DNA of 58,422 nucleotides from Proteiniphilum sp. UBA1403 (GTDB lineage Bacteria; Bacteroidota; Bacteroidia; Bacteroidales; Dysgonomonadaceae). The stretch is taken from NCBI GenBank assembly GCA_002305715.1, contig DBQD01000072.1, positions 318 through 58,739 of the forward strand, written 5' to 3'. Shown in pieces: positions 8,380 to 18,065 of this stretch (its first letter is position 1; every line of letters starts with the position of its first letter). The translations under genes were made by a program, and so were the position numbers. Under the pieces are notes generated by a model. The model worked only from the letters and a program-made list of their open reading frames with translations. It was not told the DNA's origin and did no database searches.

Positions 8380-9699
8380 CTATTTCATCCCGATTCCCAT
8401 ATACTCAAATCCAAATGAAGCTAACTCCTGCTTATTGTAAATATTACGTCCATCAATAACAAGATGATTTTGCATAATCTTTTTCAAAATAGACCAATTG
8501 GGCATACGGAATAGTTTCCACTCGGTGGGAACAATTAAGGCGTCACACTCATTGGCAGCATCATAGATATCGTTCGCATAATACACACTATCACCCAGTT
8601 TCTTGCGAGCCTCATGCATTGCAGCTGGGTCATATACACGCACGTTTACTTCGGCTTCGAGGAGACTTTCGATAAGTGTGAGTGAAGGTGCATCACGCAT
8701 ATCGTCTGTTTCAGGCTTGAAGGATAGTCCCCACACTGCCACCGTTTTTCCTTTTATATTTCCTCCAAAATAACGATTGAATTTGTGAAAGAGGATAGTC
8801 TTTTGTCTGTTGTTCACCTCCTCTACAGCTTTAATCAGCTTCATTTCATATCCAACGTTCTCACCAACCTTCATTATGGCACGAATATCTTTTGGAAAAC
8901 AACTCCCTCCATAGCCACAACCTGGATAGAGAAAGCTTCTCCCTATACGGGAATCACTCCCCATACCACGACGTACCATGTTCACATCGGCACCCACCAA
9001 TTCACACAAGTTGGCAATATCATTCATAAAGCTAATACGAGTAGCCAACATAGCATTGGACGCATATTTGGTCATCTCCGACGATAAAATATCCATAAAG
9101 ATTACCCGAAAATTGTTGAGTAGGAAGGGGCGATAGAGTTTTGTCATCAGTTCCTCGGCTTCTTTGGTTTCCACACCTACTACTACCCTGTCGGGGCTCA
9201 TAAAATCGTTTATGGCAGCTCCCTCCTTAAGGAACTCAGGATTGGAGGCAACATCGAATCGAAGGTCTTTCAACCCTCTCTCATCCAGTCTCTTTCGTAT
9301 AATATCCCTTACACGAAAAGAAGTACCCACAGGAACTGTACTTTTGGTAACAATTAACAAGGGCTTCTCCATATGATTAGCAATGGTTTCAGCCACATTC
9401 ATCACGTACGTGAGATCCGCATTGTTATCTTTATCGGAAGGTGTACCCACAGCAATGAAAACGATCTCCATCTCATTCAATATCGATGCCAAATCTGTCG
9501 TGAAATGAAGCCGTTCCGCATCGTAATTGCGAAGTACGATACTTTTCAGACCCGGCTCATAAATCGGAATGATTCCTTTCTGTAGACCTTCAATCTTTTC
9601 CTTGTCTATATCCACACAGGTTACATCTACACCCATCTCTGAAAAGCAGGCGCCTGAAACAAGACCAACATATCCGGTTCCAACAATTGCAATCTTCAT
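8380..9699 (-). CDS. ugd: UDP-glucose 6-dehydrogenase
   Basis: Oxidises UDP-glucose twice with NAD+ to UDP-glucuronate, a precursor for capsule, exopolysaccharide or lipid glycans; a cytosolic enzyme. The 439-residue chain starts at MKIAIVGTGYVGLVSGACFS, the Rossmann nucleotide-binding loop; the open frame extends 11 residues further upstream, which I reject. Other landmarks are VAVGTPSDKDNNADL, FNPEFLKEGAAINDF-type NPEFLKEG, the catalytic cysteine in GYGGSCFPKD, and the C-terminal UDP-binding Rossmann part (VAVWGLSFKPETDDMRDAPS). Length is normal for the family. A close alternative would be another UDP-sugar/GDP-sugar dehydrogenase, but the motifs favour UDP-glucose. It lies 73 bases upstream of tRNA-Val on the same strand. 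Confidence 0.92.
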   Translation of the reverse strand: MKIAIVGTGYVGLVSGACFSEMGVDVTCVDIDKEKIEGLQKGIIPIYEPGLKSIVLRNYDAERLHFTTDLASILNEMEIVFIAVGTPSDKDNNADLTYVMNVAETIANHMEKPLLIVTKSTVPVGTSFRVRDIIRKRLDERGLKDLRFDVASNPEFLKEGAAINDFMSPDRVVVGVETKEAEELMTKLYRPFLLNNFRVIFMDILSSEMTKYASNAMLATRISFMNDIANLCELVGADVNMVRRGMGSDSRIGRSFLYPGCGYGGSCFPKDIRAIMKVGENVGYEMKLIKAVEEVNNRQKTILFHKFNRYFGGNIKGKTVAVWGLSFKPETDDMRDAPSLTLIESLLEAEVNVRVYDPAAMHEARKKLGDSVYYANDIYDAANECDALIVPTEWKLFRMPNWSILKKIMQNHLVIDGRNIYNKQELASFGFEYMGIGMK

Positions 9700-9849
9700 A
9701 CTTCCTATTGTTTTATCTTTTTCTGTTAGCAAATTTGGTTAAACTATTCCACAAATCATTTACTCGTTGTTTATTCGATATTGAACACCTCTCATTTCCC
9801 TTTTAAATTTACACCATCTCAAATAAGTTGAGACGTGAAAGCGAATATT

Positions 9850-11076
9850 TTAATTCATCGAAAGTTTTCTTCTTAAACTCCGTACAGGATAAAGTACCGT
9901 CAACAAACCAATCATACTCACCACAGTAAAGACAATCAACAAATCGGTTACCTTCACAATCACCGGATAGGCGTCAATGATATATGCACCGGGGTTGTCG
10001 CTCAGTCTAAGAATACCGAATTCCTGCTGCAATAAACACAACAACAGTCCTGTCACAATCCCAGAAACAATACCTATAAATGTGATAAGCCATCCTTCGT
10101 ACAAAAAGATACGAGAGATGAGCTGATGTGAAGCCCCCATATTTTGCAGACTCTTTATATCCTCCTTTTTCTCGACTATCAGCATTGAAAGTGAGCCTAC
10201 TACATTGAACACAGCAATGAGTAAAATAAATGCCAGTATGAGAAAGGTTACCCATTTCTCAATTTGTAGCATCCGAAACGACTCCCGTTGTTGTTCATAC
10301 CGGTCTTCCACCAAAAAATCATCACCCAAAATACGCTGCAGTTCCCTTTTGGTTCGACTCACATTTGTGCCAGTCAAAAGTTTGACTTCAAGTGAAGTCA
10401 CCTCGGATTGGTACATAAATAGTGATCTTGCCAATTCGATAGGAATAATGGCCATTTGTTCATCATACTCAGGCTGGCTAAGACTGAAAACACCTCCTAT
10501 CTGAACATATGCTGTATTGAAAGCTGCGGCGGGATTAGCTAGATTCACACGTGTATCGCGACGTGGGGCAAATATTTCAATTGGACTGATGAAACCGGGA
10601 CGAGCTCCCAATGTGATTGCAAGCCCTGCACCTAAAGTGGCATAGTCCACCACATCTTCACGTAACATAAAGGACCCATCAATCACCAATTGATCCATAT
10701 CAGTCATCAGTCTGAAGTCATTCGAAACACCTTTTACACGCACAGGTAGCTGCTGATCATCAAATTTAAACAGTGCATTCTCCTCGAGCGATTCGGATAT
10801 CAGTTCTATACCCGGAAGTTGAAGCCCCTCATTAAATTGAGATGTATTATAATCGAATACCTTTCCCTGTTTCACCGAGATCTTCAAATCGGGATCAATA
10901 GCACTGAACATATCCCTCACTATTCCTCCAAATCCATTAAACACGGAAAGTACACACACCATAGCCATCGTAGCGATGGCAATACCGCATACAGAAATAG
11001 CAGAAATCACATTAATGGCGTTGTGTGATTTCTTGGAGAAAAGATACCTACGGGCAATAAAGAAGGATACGTTCAT
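9850..11076 (-). CDS. FtsX-family ABC permease, LolC/LolE type
   Basis: Inner-membrane permease of 408 residues, related to the subunits that extract lipoproteins from the inner membrane for transfer to the outer membrane. It has one N-terminal transmembrane helix (INVISAISVCGIAIATMAMV), a periplasmic domain at about residues 50-265, and three C-terminal helices (WVTFLILAFILLIAVFNVVGSL, ITFIGIVSGIVTGLLL, LIVFTVVSMIGLLTVLYPV). The FFIARRYLFSKKSHNAINVIS start and the GGSL-like helix region followed by EKKEDIKSLQNMGAS are typical of LolC/E. No ATPase (LolD) is nearby, so its partner is encoded elsewhere. It is the last gene of the aroQ-pyk-methyltransferase-rbfA cluster, 32 bases after rbfA. Confidence 0.85.
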   Translation of the reverse strand: MNVSFFIARRYLFSKKSHNAINVISAISVCGIAIATMAMVCVLSVFNGFGGIVRDMFSAIDPDLKISVKQGKVFDYNTSQFNEGLQLPGIELISESLEENALFKFDDQQLPVRVKGVSNDFRLMTDMDQLVIDGSFMLREDVVDYATLGAGLAITLGARPGFISPIEIFAPRRDTRVNLANPAAAFNTAYVQIGGVFSLSQPEYDEQMAIIPIELARSLFMYQSEVTSLEVKLLTGTNVSRTKRELQRILGDDFLVEDRYEQQRESFRMLQIEKWVTFLILAFILLIAVFNVVGSLSMLIVEKKEDIKSLQNMGASHQLISRIFLYEGWLITFIGIVSGIVTGLLLCLLQQEFGILRLSDNPGAYIIDAYPVIVKVTDLLIVFTVVSMIGLLTVLYPVRSLRRKLSMN

Positions 11077-11108
11077 GATACGGCGAAAATGTAGAATAAC
11101 CTTCTCTT

Positions 11109-11447
11109 TTAGTTATCTTTCAACAACTGGTCAATGCGTTCAATGTAATCGAGTGAGTCGTCCACATGGAAGTTGAGTTCGGGCACCACACGTAGCTGCT
11201 TGCCCACTCTCTTACCCAGATCATACCGTACTGCCTTCACATTGGCATTGATGTTCTCTACAATCTCGACTGATTTATCAGATGGAAAAACACTCAGATA
11301 TACATGCGCAAGACCCAGATCTGGTGTCACCCGCACATTGGTTACAGAAATAAAAACACCCTGCATCTTCTTTGTCTCGAGCAGAAAAATCTCACTGAGT
11401 TCCTTTTGTATCAGTCGGTTTACTTTTAATTGTCTGTTTGAGTCCAT
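11109..11447 (-). CDS. rbfA: Ribosome-binding factor A
   Basis: Assists late maturation of the 30S subunit by binding 16S rRNA near helix 1; also needed for cold adaptation. The 112-residue chain has a KH-like fold. It opens with RQLKVNRLIQKELSEIFL, contains the conserved ISVTNVRVTPDLGLAHVYLSV segment, and ends with VGKQLRVVPELNFHVDDSLDYIERIDQLL. Length and order of motifs are standard. It starts 5 bases after the stop of the methyltransferase gene, so the two are almost certainly co-transcribed. Confidence 0.95.
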   Translation of the reverse strand: MDSNRQLKVNRLIQKELSEIFLLETKKMQGVFISVTNVRVTPDLGLAHVYLSVFPSDKSVEIVENINANVKAVRYDLGKRVGKQLRVVPELNFHVDDSLDYIERIDQLLKDN

Positions 11448-11452
11448 ATAAA

Positions 11453-12094
11453 TTATTTCTTTCTGATAAGTGTTAACCCGTCTCGTACAGGTAGTATAAC
11501 TTTCTCCACCCGACTGTCGCTGGAGAGTTTAGAATTGAATTCCAGAATTCCCTGGGTAGAATAGTCACTTGAATGCACCTTCTGTAACACTTTTCCATAC
11601 CAAAGTGTGTTGTCTGCCAGAATAAATCCTCCACTTTTCACCTTTGGCAAGAGTGCTTCGTAATGGCTCCAATATACCTCTTTGTTTCCATCGATAAAAG
11701 CCAAGTCGAAACTATTCTCATCAAACGAAGGGAGTATATCCAATGCATCTCCTATGTGAAGTTTGATCTTATGCCCATGTTCCGAGTTGGCAAAATTAGC
11801 ACGAATTACATCTTCAAGCTCATCGTCAATCTCTAAGGTATGGATTTCACCACCCTCTTCAAGTCCTTCGGCAAAGCATAGAGTCGAATATCCGACAAAA
11901 GTCCCAATCTCTAGAATTCTTTGGGGACGAATCATCTGCGTAAACATCTTCAACAGACGTCCCTGCAGATGACCCGAGTGCATATTTGTATGCAGCATCT
12001 TAAGATGCGTGTCGCGGTCAATCTTCTTCAGAAGATCCGGCTCAGCATCGATGTGTGCAAGAATGTACTCCTCCAGTTGATTATCTATTTGCAT
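11453..12094 (-). CDS. SAM-dependent O-methyltransferase (class I, family 3)
   Basis: A 213-residue cytosolic methyltransferase of the catechol/caffeoyl-CoA O-methyltransferase group. The SAM-binding site is RILEIGTFVGYSTLCFAEGL, followed by the acidic strand end IHTLEIDDELED, then FDLAFIDGNKEVYWSHYEAL with the metal-binding Asp, and GGFILADNTLWYGKVL. The substrate is unknown. Its ATG overlaps the stop codon of pyk by one base (TAATG), indicating translational coupling. This position between pyk and rbfA is conserved in Bacteroidales as far as I know. Confidence 0.9.
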   Translation of the reverse strand: MQIDNQLEEYILAHIDAEPDLLKKIDRDTHLKMLHTNMHSGHLQGRLLKMFTQMIRPQRILEIGTFVGYSTLCFAEGLEEGGEIHTLEIDDELEDVIRANFANSEHGHKIKLHIGDALDILPSFDENSFDLAFIDGNKEVYWSHYEALLPKVKSGGFILADNTLWYGKVLQKVHSSDYSTQGILEFNSKLSSDSRVEKVILPVRDGLTLIRKK

Positions 12095-13566
12095 TATTCG
12101 GTATAGTCGGGCAAATTATATTTTTCATTTGCTTCAAGTATTCGCCACACCTCTGCAATTTCAAGATAAGTGGTACCTCCCACTTCTCCAAAACTACCTC
12201 CTAAGTAAGCAACCCGATCTTTTGGTTCGATCATTTTCTTCTCAATCAACCTTTTGATTGCTTCAACAAAATAAGCTCTTCGACTCTCTTTGGTGTTTCC
12301 GTCGCCCTTTCCTTGTTGATATTCAGCCAGAATTCCATACGATAGTGCAAGCTCACGTGCCAGCCGATCGGTTGTAGTGATGGCATATACGGGACTTTTA
12401 CCACGGAATGCCGCTAAAACACGAGCAGTCTTTCCAGTATGGCTATCAGTAACTATCGCTTTAACATTGAGTTGTACCAATGATTTTACGGCCTGTTTGG
12501 CAAGAAACTCTGTAACACTGCGATCATCACCCGGGTTATAAGGCACCCTGATATCGTTCTCCGACAGCTTGGTCAACTCTGCCTCATATGCTGTCTTTGC
12601 CATCGTTCTCACAGCCTCCACAGGATATTTTCCATAGGCTGTCTCACCACTCAACATCACCGCATCGGTACGATAGTAGATCGCATTGGCAATGTCGGTA
12701 ATTTCGGCACGTGTAGGCCGTGGGTTTTGAATCATGGAGTGCAGCATCTGTGTAGCAACAATTACTGGTTTCTTGTGGTGAATAGCTTGTTTAATCAGTA
12801 CACGTTGAATACCAGGAATCTTCTCTTGGGGTACTTCAATACCCAAATCACCACGAGCAACCATTATACCATATGCGACTTCCAGAATTTCATCTGCATT
12901 GTCAACTCCTTCCTGATTTTCAATCTTGGCGATTATCTTAATAGGACTTTTCAGTTCATCTAGAATTGACTGTACGGCTAATACATCTTCTCTATTACGC
13001 ACAAAAGAGTGGGCAATAAAATCTACATCATACTTTACCGCCAAAGCAATAAAGTCTCTATCACGAGAGGTAATAGCTGGTAGGTTGATGCGCACACCCG
13101 GTATGTTTACACTTTTACGGCTTCCCACTACACCATCGTTCATGGCTGTGCAAAGTAGATAATCAGGATGAACTTCAACTACTTTCAAATCAATTTCACC
13201 ATCATCTATCAGTACATCATCGTTTACGCTCATCTCAGCAGTAATCTTGGGATATGATATATAGATGGTTTCTCTGGAAGAGATACCCTTGGGATCACCC
13301 ACAATCTTGACCTGATCGCCAGTCTTTAATTCAATAGGTTGCTCAGCAAGGGTGGTCCGTATTTCAGGTCCCTTTGTATCAACTAAGATGGCAATACGAG
13401 GTGACACCTGTCGTACGTTATTAATAATTCGTAAAAATCCTTCTTCGTCGAGGTGAGCCGAATTGAGGCGTACCACATTCATTCCGGCTTCAAAAAGTTG
13501 TTCAAGAAAAGGCACATCGCAACGCTTATCAGAAATGGTAGCGATGATTTTGGTTTGTTTAAGCAT
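12094..13566 (-). CDS. pyk: Pyruvate kinase
   Basis: Last ATP-yielding step of glycolysis: PEP + ADP to pyruvate + ATP. The 490-residue chain starts at MLKQTKIIATISDKRCD; the open frame reaches 40 residues further upstream into aroQ, which I reject. Visible motifs are MNVVRLNSAH (substrate Arg/Asn), VDTKGPEIRT, the catalytic Lys in IKIIAKIENQEG, the Mg/K-binding MVARGDLGIEVP, and ATQMLHSMIQNPRPTRAEITDIANA followed by DAVMLSGETAYGKYP. The C-terminal allosteric domain is complete. It lies between aroQ and the methyltransferase, 49 bases after aroQ. Confidence 0.96.
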   Translation of the reverse strand: MLKQTKIIATISDKRCDVPFLEQLFEAGMNVVRLNSAHLDEEGFLRIINNVRQVSPRIAILVDTKGPEIRTTLAEQPIELKTGDQVKIVGDPKGISSRETIYISYPKITAEMSVNDDVLIDDGEIDLKVVEVHPDYLLCTAMNDGVVGSRKSVNIPGVRINLPAITSRDRDFIALAVKYDVDFIAHSFVRNREDVLAVQSILDELKSPIKIIAKIENQEGVDNADEILEVAYGIMVARGDLGIEVPQEKIPGIQRVLIKQAIHHKKPVIVATQMLHSMIQNPRPTRAEITDIANAIYYRTDAVMLSGETAYGKYPVEAVRTMAKTAYEAELTKLSENDIRVPYNPGDDRSVTEFLAKQAVKSLVQLNVKAIVTDSHTGKTARVLAAFRGKSPVYAITTTDRLARELALSYGILAEYQQGKGDGNTKESRRAYFVEAIKRLIEKKMIEPKDRVAYLGGSFGEVGGTTYLEIAEVWRILEANEKYNLPDYTE

Positions 13567-13615
13567 ATAAAAATTTTGGAAATTTGAGAACGTTTGAAAA
13601 AATAATAAACACTTT

Positions 13616-14047
13616 TCAGCGTGTTTTGTTTGCCATAATAATTGCTTCAATAGCCAATCGATAGGAATCGATACCAAAGCCTGCAATCACGCCAAGGCAG
13701 ACAGCCGTAATCATCGAGTGATGACGGAATTCCTCACGTGCATGCACATTGGAAATATGCACTTCAACCACCGGAGCGTGGACCGCTTTAATGGCATCAC
13801 GGATAGCAACCGAAGTGTGGGTATAACCACCGGCATTTAGAATAATCCCATCACTCCCAAAGCCGGCCTCATGTATTTTATTGATGAGTTCACCTTCAAT
13901 ATTCGATTGGTAATAGGTTATTTTTATGTTGGGGTAAGCAGTCTGCAATTTGGCCAGATAATCCGCAAACTGCTCCTTACCATAAACACTTGGTTCTCTC
14001 ACACCAAGCAAATTGAGATTGGGACCATTAATAATCTGTATTCGCAT
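13616..14047 (-). CDS. aroQ: 3-dehydroquinate dehydratase, type II
   Basis: Third step of the shikimate pathway, 3-dehydroquinate to 3-dehydroshikimate. The 143-residue chain has the type II motifs: GPNLNLLGVREPSVYG with the catalytic Tyr and Arg region, YQSNIEGELINKIHEA, NAGGYTHTSVAIRDAI, and EVHISNVHAREEFRHHS with the catalytic His. It is the first gene of the cluster running down to the FtsX permease. An AGGAGG Shine-Dalgarno sequence (14055-14060), unusual for this phylum, lies 7 bases before the ATG. Confidence 0.96.
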   Translation of the reverse strand: MRIQIINGPNLNLLGVREPSVYGKEQFADYLAKLQTAYPNIKITYYQSNIEGELINKIHEAGFGSDGIILNAGGYTHTSVAIRDAIKAVHAPVVEVHISNVHAREEFRHHSMITAVCLGVIAGFGIDSYRLAIEAIIMANKTR

Positions 14048-14095
14048 TGCGCTGCCTCCTTTCGTGATAATTATTTATTTTATTATTTAATATTG

Positions 14096-14103
14096 CAAAG
14101 ATA
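14096..14103 (-). promoter_or_regulatory. Candidate -7 box for the aroQ-pyk-rbfA operon
   Basis: On the minus strand TATCTTTG fits TAnnTTTG, followed by CA, about 48 bases before the aroQ ATG and just downstream of the nifJ terminator. No TTTG is seen at the ideal -33 spacing. Confidence 0.5.
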
Positions 14104-14142
14104 CGACAATATTTTTTTGTAGTTGATACCGTTTAGAATAAA

Positions 14143-14173
14143 CTGAGGGCATCACATTATGTGACGCCCTCAG
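14143..14173 (-). terminator. Terminator after nifJ
   Basis: CTGAGGGCGTCAC and GTGATGCCCTCAG (minus strand) form a 13-bp stem with one G-U pair and a short loop, followed by TTTATTCT. It separates nifJ from the aroQ operon. Confidence 0.75.
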
Positions 14174-14198
14174 CAGATGATAATGTATGTTTGTCGCG

Positions 14199-17100
14199 TT
14201 AGCTTTCCTTTTCAGTTGCAACTTGAGCAGTTTCGGGAGTTGCAGCATCCCCATACGATGCATTGGCCATTCTTTGGTAAGAACGATAGCGCCATTGCGC
14301 ATTCTCCTTCGCAGCCTCAAAGAGCTCGTCAGCCTCATGAGGGAACGATTTTAACAATTGCGTATAACGTACCTCTCCCATTAAGAAGTCTCTGAATTTA
14401 CTCCAGTCGGGTTCTTTACTGTCTAGTTGGAATGGATTAAATCCTTCTGCCTCAAGGCGGGGATCATAGCGCCACAGATGCCAATAACCGCAATCTACAG
14501 CAGCTTTCTCTTCCATCTGTGCAGTGCCCATACCTTTCTTCAATCCATGACTGATACAAGGCGAATATGCAATAATGAGAGAAGGCCCATGGTATGATTC
14601 AGCCTCTTTCAAAGCCTTGAGATATTGTCCTTGGTTGGCACCCATGGCTACCTGTGCTACATAGACATACCCATACGTTGCAGCAATCATACCCAAGTCT
14701 TTCTTGCGAACACGTTTTCCCGCAGCAGCAAACTTGGCTACAGCAGCAATAGGCGTTGACTTAGAAGATTGCCCCCCTGTATTGGAGTAAACTTCGGTAT
14801 CAAGTACAAGTACATTAATATCCTGTCCACTAGCCAACACATGATCAAGACCACCAAAACCAATGTCATACGCCCAACCATCTCCACCAAATACCCAGAT
14901 TGATTTCTTAGCGAGGTATTTTTCCATAGAAAGAATTTCAACTGCAATCTTGTTGTCGGAACCTTTTAGAGTATCCACAATTTCTGCAGAAATACGTTTC
15001 GACTCGTCGGCATCTTCGCGGTGATCGATCCATGCTTGGAACAAGGCATGCTGTTCTGCCGTGAAGCTATCCGACTGCAAACCTTGTTTCATAAGTTCCT
15101 GTAAGTGGTTTCGCATGCTAGCATGAGCAATCACAAATCCATATCCGAACTCCGCATTATCTTCGAACAGAGAGTTGGCCCAAGCCGGCCCTTTTCCATC
15201 TTCGTTTTTGGTATACGGAGTAGCCGGTGCCGATGCTCCATAGATAGAAGAACATCCGGTGGCATTGGCAATCATCATTCTGTCACCATACAACTGGGTA
15301 ATCAACTTGATATAAGGTGTTTCACCACATCCAGAGCAAGCGCCTGAGAACTCAAACAATGGTTTGGCAAACTGGCTGTTCTTCACGTTCAAGCCAACAT
15401 CCACCAAATGAGCCTTACTGGTAACTTTTTCCATCATATAATCCCAGTTTTTCTGGTTTTCCAATTGCGATGCAATGGGTACCATATCAAGCGCTTTGGC
15501 ACCTTTTTTACCAGGACATACATCGGCACAATTACCACAACCCAAACAGTCGAGCACATCTACCTGTATACGGAATCCCATACCTGTAAGTTGCTTTCCC
15601 TGAGCTTTAAGGATCTCTACACCTTCATCAACACCATTCATTTCCTCTTCATCGAGAACGAACGGACGGATGGTAGCGTGTGGACAAACATAGGCACACT
15701 GGTTGCACTGGATACAATTTTCGGGTTTCCATACAGGAACATTCACCGCCACACCCCTCTTTTCGTAGGTGGTGGTACCTGTTTCCCATGTGCCATCTTC
15801 ACGACCGCTGAATGCCGAAACAGGCAAGCTATAACCGCGTTGAGCGTTTACAGGCTTTACAACCTTCCGGATAAACTCCGGTATATTGTCAGTCACCTCT
15901 GCCTCAAGCTGCAACGATGCCCATTCTGCAGGAACCTCAACCTGTTCTACTTCTCCACCACGATCGACAGCTGCATAGTTCATCTTCACTACATCTTCAC
16001 CCTTCTTGCCATAGGACTTCACGATGAACTTTTTCATCTGTTCCACCGCAAGTTCGTAAGGAATCACATTGGAGATTTTGAAGAAGGCCGATTGTAAGAT
16101 GGTGTTGGTACGGTTACCCAGACCTATCTCTTCAGCAATAGCTGTAGCATTGATAATGTAAAAACGAATATTGTTGAGAGCGAAATATCTCTTTACATGA
16201 TCGGGAAGATGATTAACCACCTCTTCTTTCGTCCAAAGTGAGTTGAGCAAGAACGTTCCATTCTTTTTCAAACCGGCAGTCACATCATACAAATGAAGAT
16301 AAGCAGGTACGTGACAAGCCACAAAGTTGGGTGTATTTACCAAGTATGTTGAACGAATCGGATTATCACCAAAGCGCAAATGCGAGCAAGTGAAACCACC
16401 CGACTTCTTTGAGTCATATGCAAAATAAGCCTGCACATATTTATCGGTATTGTCACCAATGATCTTAATCGAGTTCTTGTTGGCTCCTACTGTACCGTCC
16501 GATCCCAAACCGTAGAACTTAGCCTCGTATGTAGTTTCATCCATCGAAACCTCTTCTTTTACAGGAAGCGATTTGAATGTTACATCGTCTACTATACCAA
16601 TGGTAAAATCATTCTTAGGCATTGGCATAGACAGGTTCTCAAAAACAGAGATAATGTGTGCAGGTGTAGTATCTTTTGAAGAAAGACCGTAAATACCTCC
16701 TACAATTTCCGGAGCATCCTCTTTCCCATAAAAGGTATTTTTAACATCCAGATAGAGAGGTTGACCTGTTGCTCCCGGCTCCTTCGTCCTATCTAGTACC
16801 GCAATGCGCTTAGCTGATGCTGGTACAGCGGAAAGGAATGCCGACGCTTTGAATGGGCGATAAAGATGCACAGCAACAACACCCACTTTTTCACCATTTG
16901 CGGTGAGGTGGTCCACCACTTCGCGTATGGTTTCCGTAACCGATCCCATCGCAATGATAACACGCTCTGCTTCGGGATCACCATAGTAGTCGAACAGGCC
17001 ATATTTACGACCTGTAACTTCCGATAATTTTTGCAGATATTTCTCTACAACATCAGGTACGGCATCATAGAAAGGATTCGAAGCCTCGCGCGCTTGAAAA

Positions 17101-17780
17101 TAAATATCGTCGTTTTGTGCTGTACCGCGAGTTACAGGAGCATCAGGACTCAATGCCCTATTTCGGAATGCCTTAAGAGCTTCCTGGTTGATAAGCGGAG
17201 CCAAGTCTTCGTTTGAAAGTGCCTCAATTTTTTGAATCTCGTGTGAAGTTCGAAATCCATCAAAGAAATGCAAGAAAGGTAAACGACTTTCAATTGCGGC
17301 CAAATGAGCAACTGCTGCTAAATCCATCACCTCCTGTACCGAGCCGGTAGCAAAAAGTGCAAAACCAGTTGGTCTTGCAGCCATCACATCCTGTTGGTCC
17401 CCAAAAATGGACAATGCATGCGATGCCAAAGCACGGGCGGAAACGTGAAATACACCGGGTAAAAGCTCACCCGCCATCTTGTACATGTTGGGAAGCATAA
17501 GCAACAACCCCTGTGATGCGGTAAAAGTAGAAGTAAGTGCACCTGCCTGCAACGATCCGTGCATGGCGCCGGCGGCACCTGCCTCCGACTGCATCTCCTG
17601 CACAAATACGGGCTGTCCGAAAATGTTTTTTCTTCCGGCTGCCGCCCATTCATCCACGTATTCAGCCATCGTGGAAGATGGTGTAATCGGGTAAATTGCA
17701 GCCACCTCACTGAACATGTAGGCGATATGGGCTGCAGCCTGATTACCGTCGCAGGTTAAGTAATTCTTTTTTTTGATCAT
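14199..17780 (-). CDS. nifJ: Pyruvate:ferredoxin (flavodoxin) oxidoreductase, single chain
   Basis: Converts pyruvate + CoA to acetyl-CoA + CO2, reducing ferredoxin or flavodoxin; a central enzyme of anaerobic fermentation. All domains of the homodimeric type are on one 1193-residue chain. Domain I starts at TCDGNQAAAHIAYMFSEVAA with YPITPSSTMAEYVD. The CoA/gamma domain follows (GLGSDGTVGANKNSIKIIGD). Two 4Fe-4S clusters lie in CIQCNQCAYVCPH and CLGCGNCADVCPG. A further cysteine motif, FSGACSGCGETPYIKL, and the thiamine-diphosphate domain follow, with GGDGWAYDIGFGGLDHVL and DTEVYSNTGGQSSKSTP. The gene is monocistronic, with its own promoter candidate and terminator. Length matches the family. 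Confidence 0.97.
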   Translation of the reverse strand: MIKKKNYLTCDGNQAAAHIAYMFSEVAAIYPITPSSTMAEYVDEWAAAGRKNIFGQPVFVQEMQSEAGAAGAMHGSLQAGALTSTFTASQGLLLMLPNMYKMAGELLPGVFHVSARALASHALSIFGDQQDVMAARPTGFALFATGSVQEVMDLAAVAHLAAIESRLPFLHFFDGFRTSHEIQKIEALSNEDLAPLINQEALKAFRNRALSPDAPVTRGTAQNDDIYFQAREASNPFYDAVPDVVEKYLQKLSEVTGRKYGLFDYYGDPEAERVIIAMGSVTETIREVVDHLTANGEKVGVVAVHLYRPFKASAFLSAVPASAKRIAVLDRTKEPGATGQPLYLDVKNTFYGKEDAPEIVGGIYGLSSKDTTPAHIISVFENLSMPMPKNDFTIGIVDDVTFKSLPVKEEVSMDETTYEAKFYGLGSDGTVGANKNSIKIIGDNTDKYVQAYFAYDSKKSGGFTCSHLRFGDNPIRSTYLVNTPNFVACHVPAYLHLYDVTAGLKKNGTFLLNSLWTKEEVVNHLPDHVKRYFALNNIRFYIINATAIAEEIGLGNRTNTILQSAFFKISNVIPYELAVEQMKKFIVKSYGKKGEDVVKMNYAAVDRGGEVEQVEVPAEWASLQLEAEVTDNIPEFIRKVVKPVNAQRGYSLPVSAFSGREDGTWETGTTTYEKRGVAVNVPVWKPENCIQCNQCAYVCPHATIRPFVLDEEEMNGVDEGVEILKAQGKQLTGMGFRIQVDVLDCLGCGNCADVCPGKKGAKALDMVPIASQLENQKNWDYMMEKVTSKAHLVDVGLNVKNSQFAKPLFEFSGACSGCGETPYIKLITQLYGDRMMIANATGCSSIYGASAPATPYTKNEDGKGPAWANSLFEDNAEFGYGFVIAHASMRNHLQELMKQGLQSDSFTAEQHALFQAWIDHREDADESKRISAEIVDTLKGSDNKIAVEILSMEKYLAKKSIWVFGGDGWAYDIGFGGLDHVLASGQDINVLVLDTEVYSNTGGQSSKSTPIAAVAKFAAAGKRVRKKDLGMIAATYGYVYVAQVAMGANQGQYLKALKEAESYHGPSLIIAYSPCISHGLKKGMGTAQMEEKAAVDCGYWHLWRYDPRLEAEGFNPFQLDSKEPDWSKFRDFLMGEVRYTQLLKSFPHEADELFEAAKENAQWRYRSYQRMANASYGDAATPETAQVATEKES

Positions 17781-17847
17781 AATTATGTAATTACTAAAAG
17801 ATTGGAATTTTAGTTAATAAATTATCATAGAAGAACGCATGGAGCCA

Positions 17848-17879
17848 CGAAATTACGATAAAAATGTGGAAACAACAAA
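17848..17879 (-). promoter_or_regulatory. Candidate Bacteroidota promoter for nifJ
   Basis: On the minus strand a TTTG -33 box (17879-17876) is separated by 20 bases from TAATTTCG (17855-17848), one mismatch from TAnnTTTG. It predicts a leader of about 60 bases. Confidence 0.5.
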
Positions 17880-18065
17880 CGATGACCACTTTTTGTTCAC
17901 TTGTCCAACTCTGAAAATCAACGTAAAATACGAACTAATGTTAAACTATGATCTTTATTGGAAAGTACGTGTTATAGTAGTATACTCTCTGCATCCAAAC
18001 GAGGCATTTTTTCAGTCAACCTCTTGTTTTCGGTCTCTTTTTGGTCATCCTAAAAAAATTGAACT

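Noticed and set aside
15408..16097. 229-codon plus-strand frame inside nifJ
   Set aside because: It is antisense to the highly conserved ferredoxin and linker region of nifJ; its composition reflects the reverse complement of that gene.
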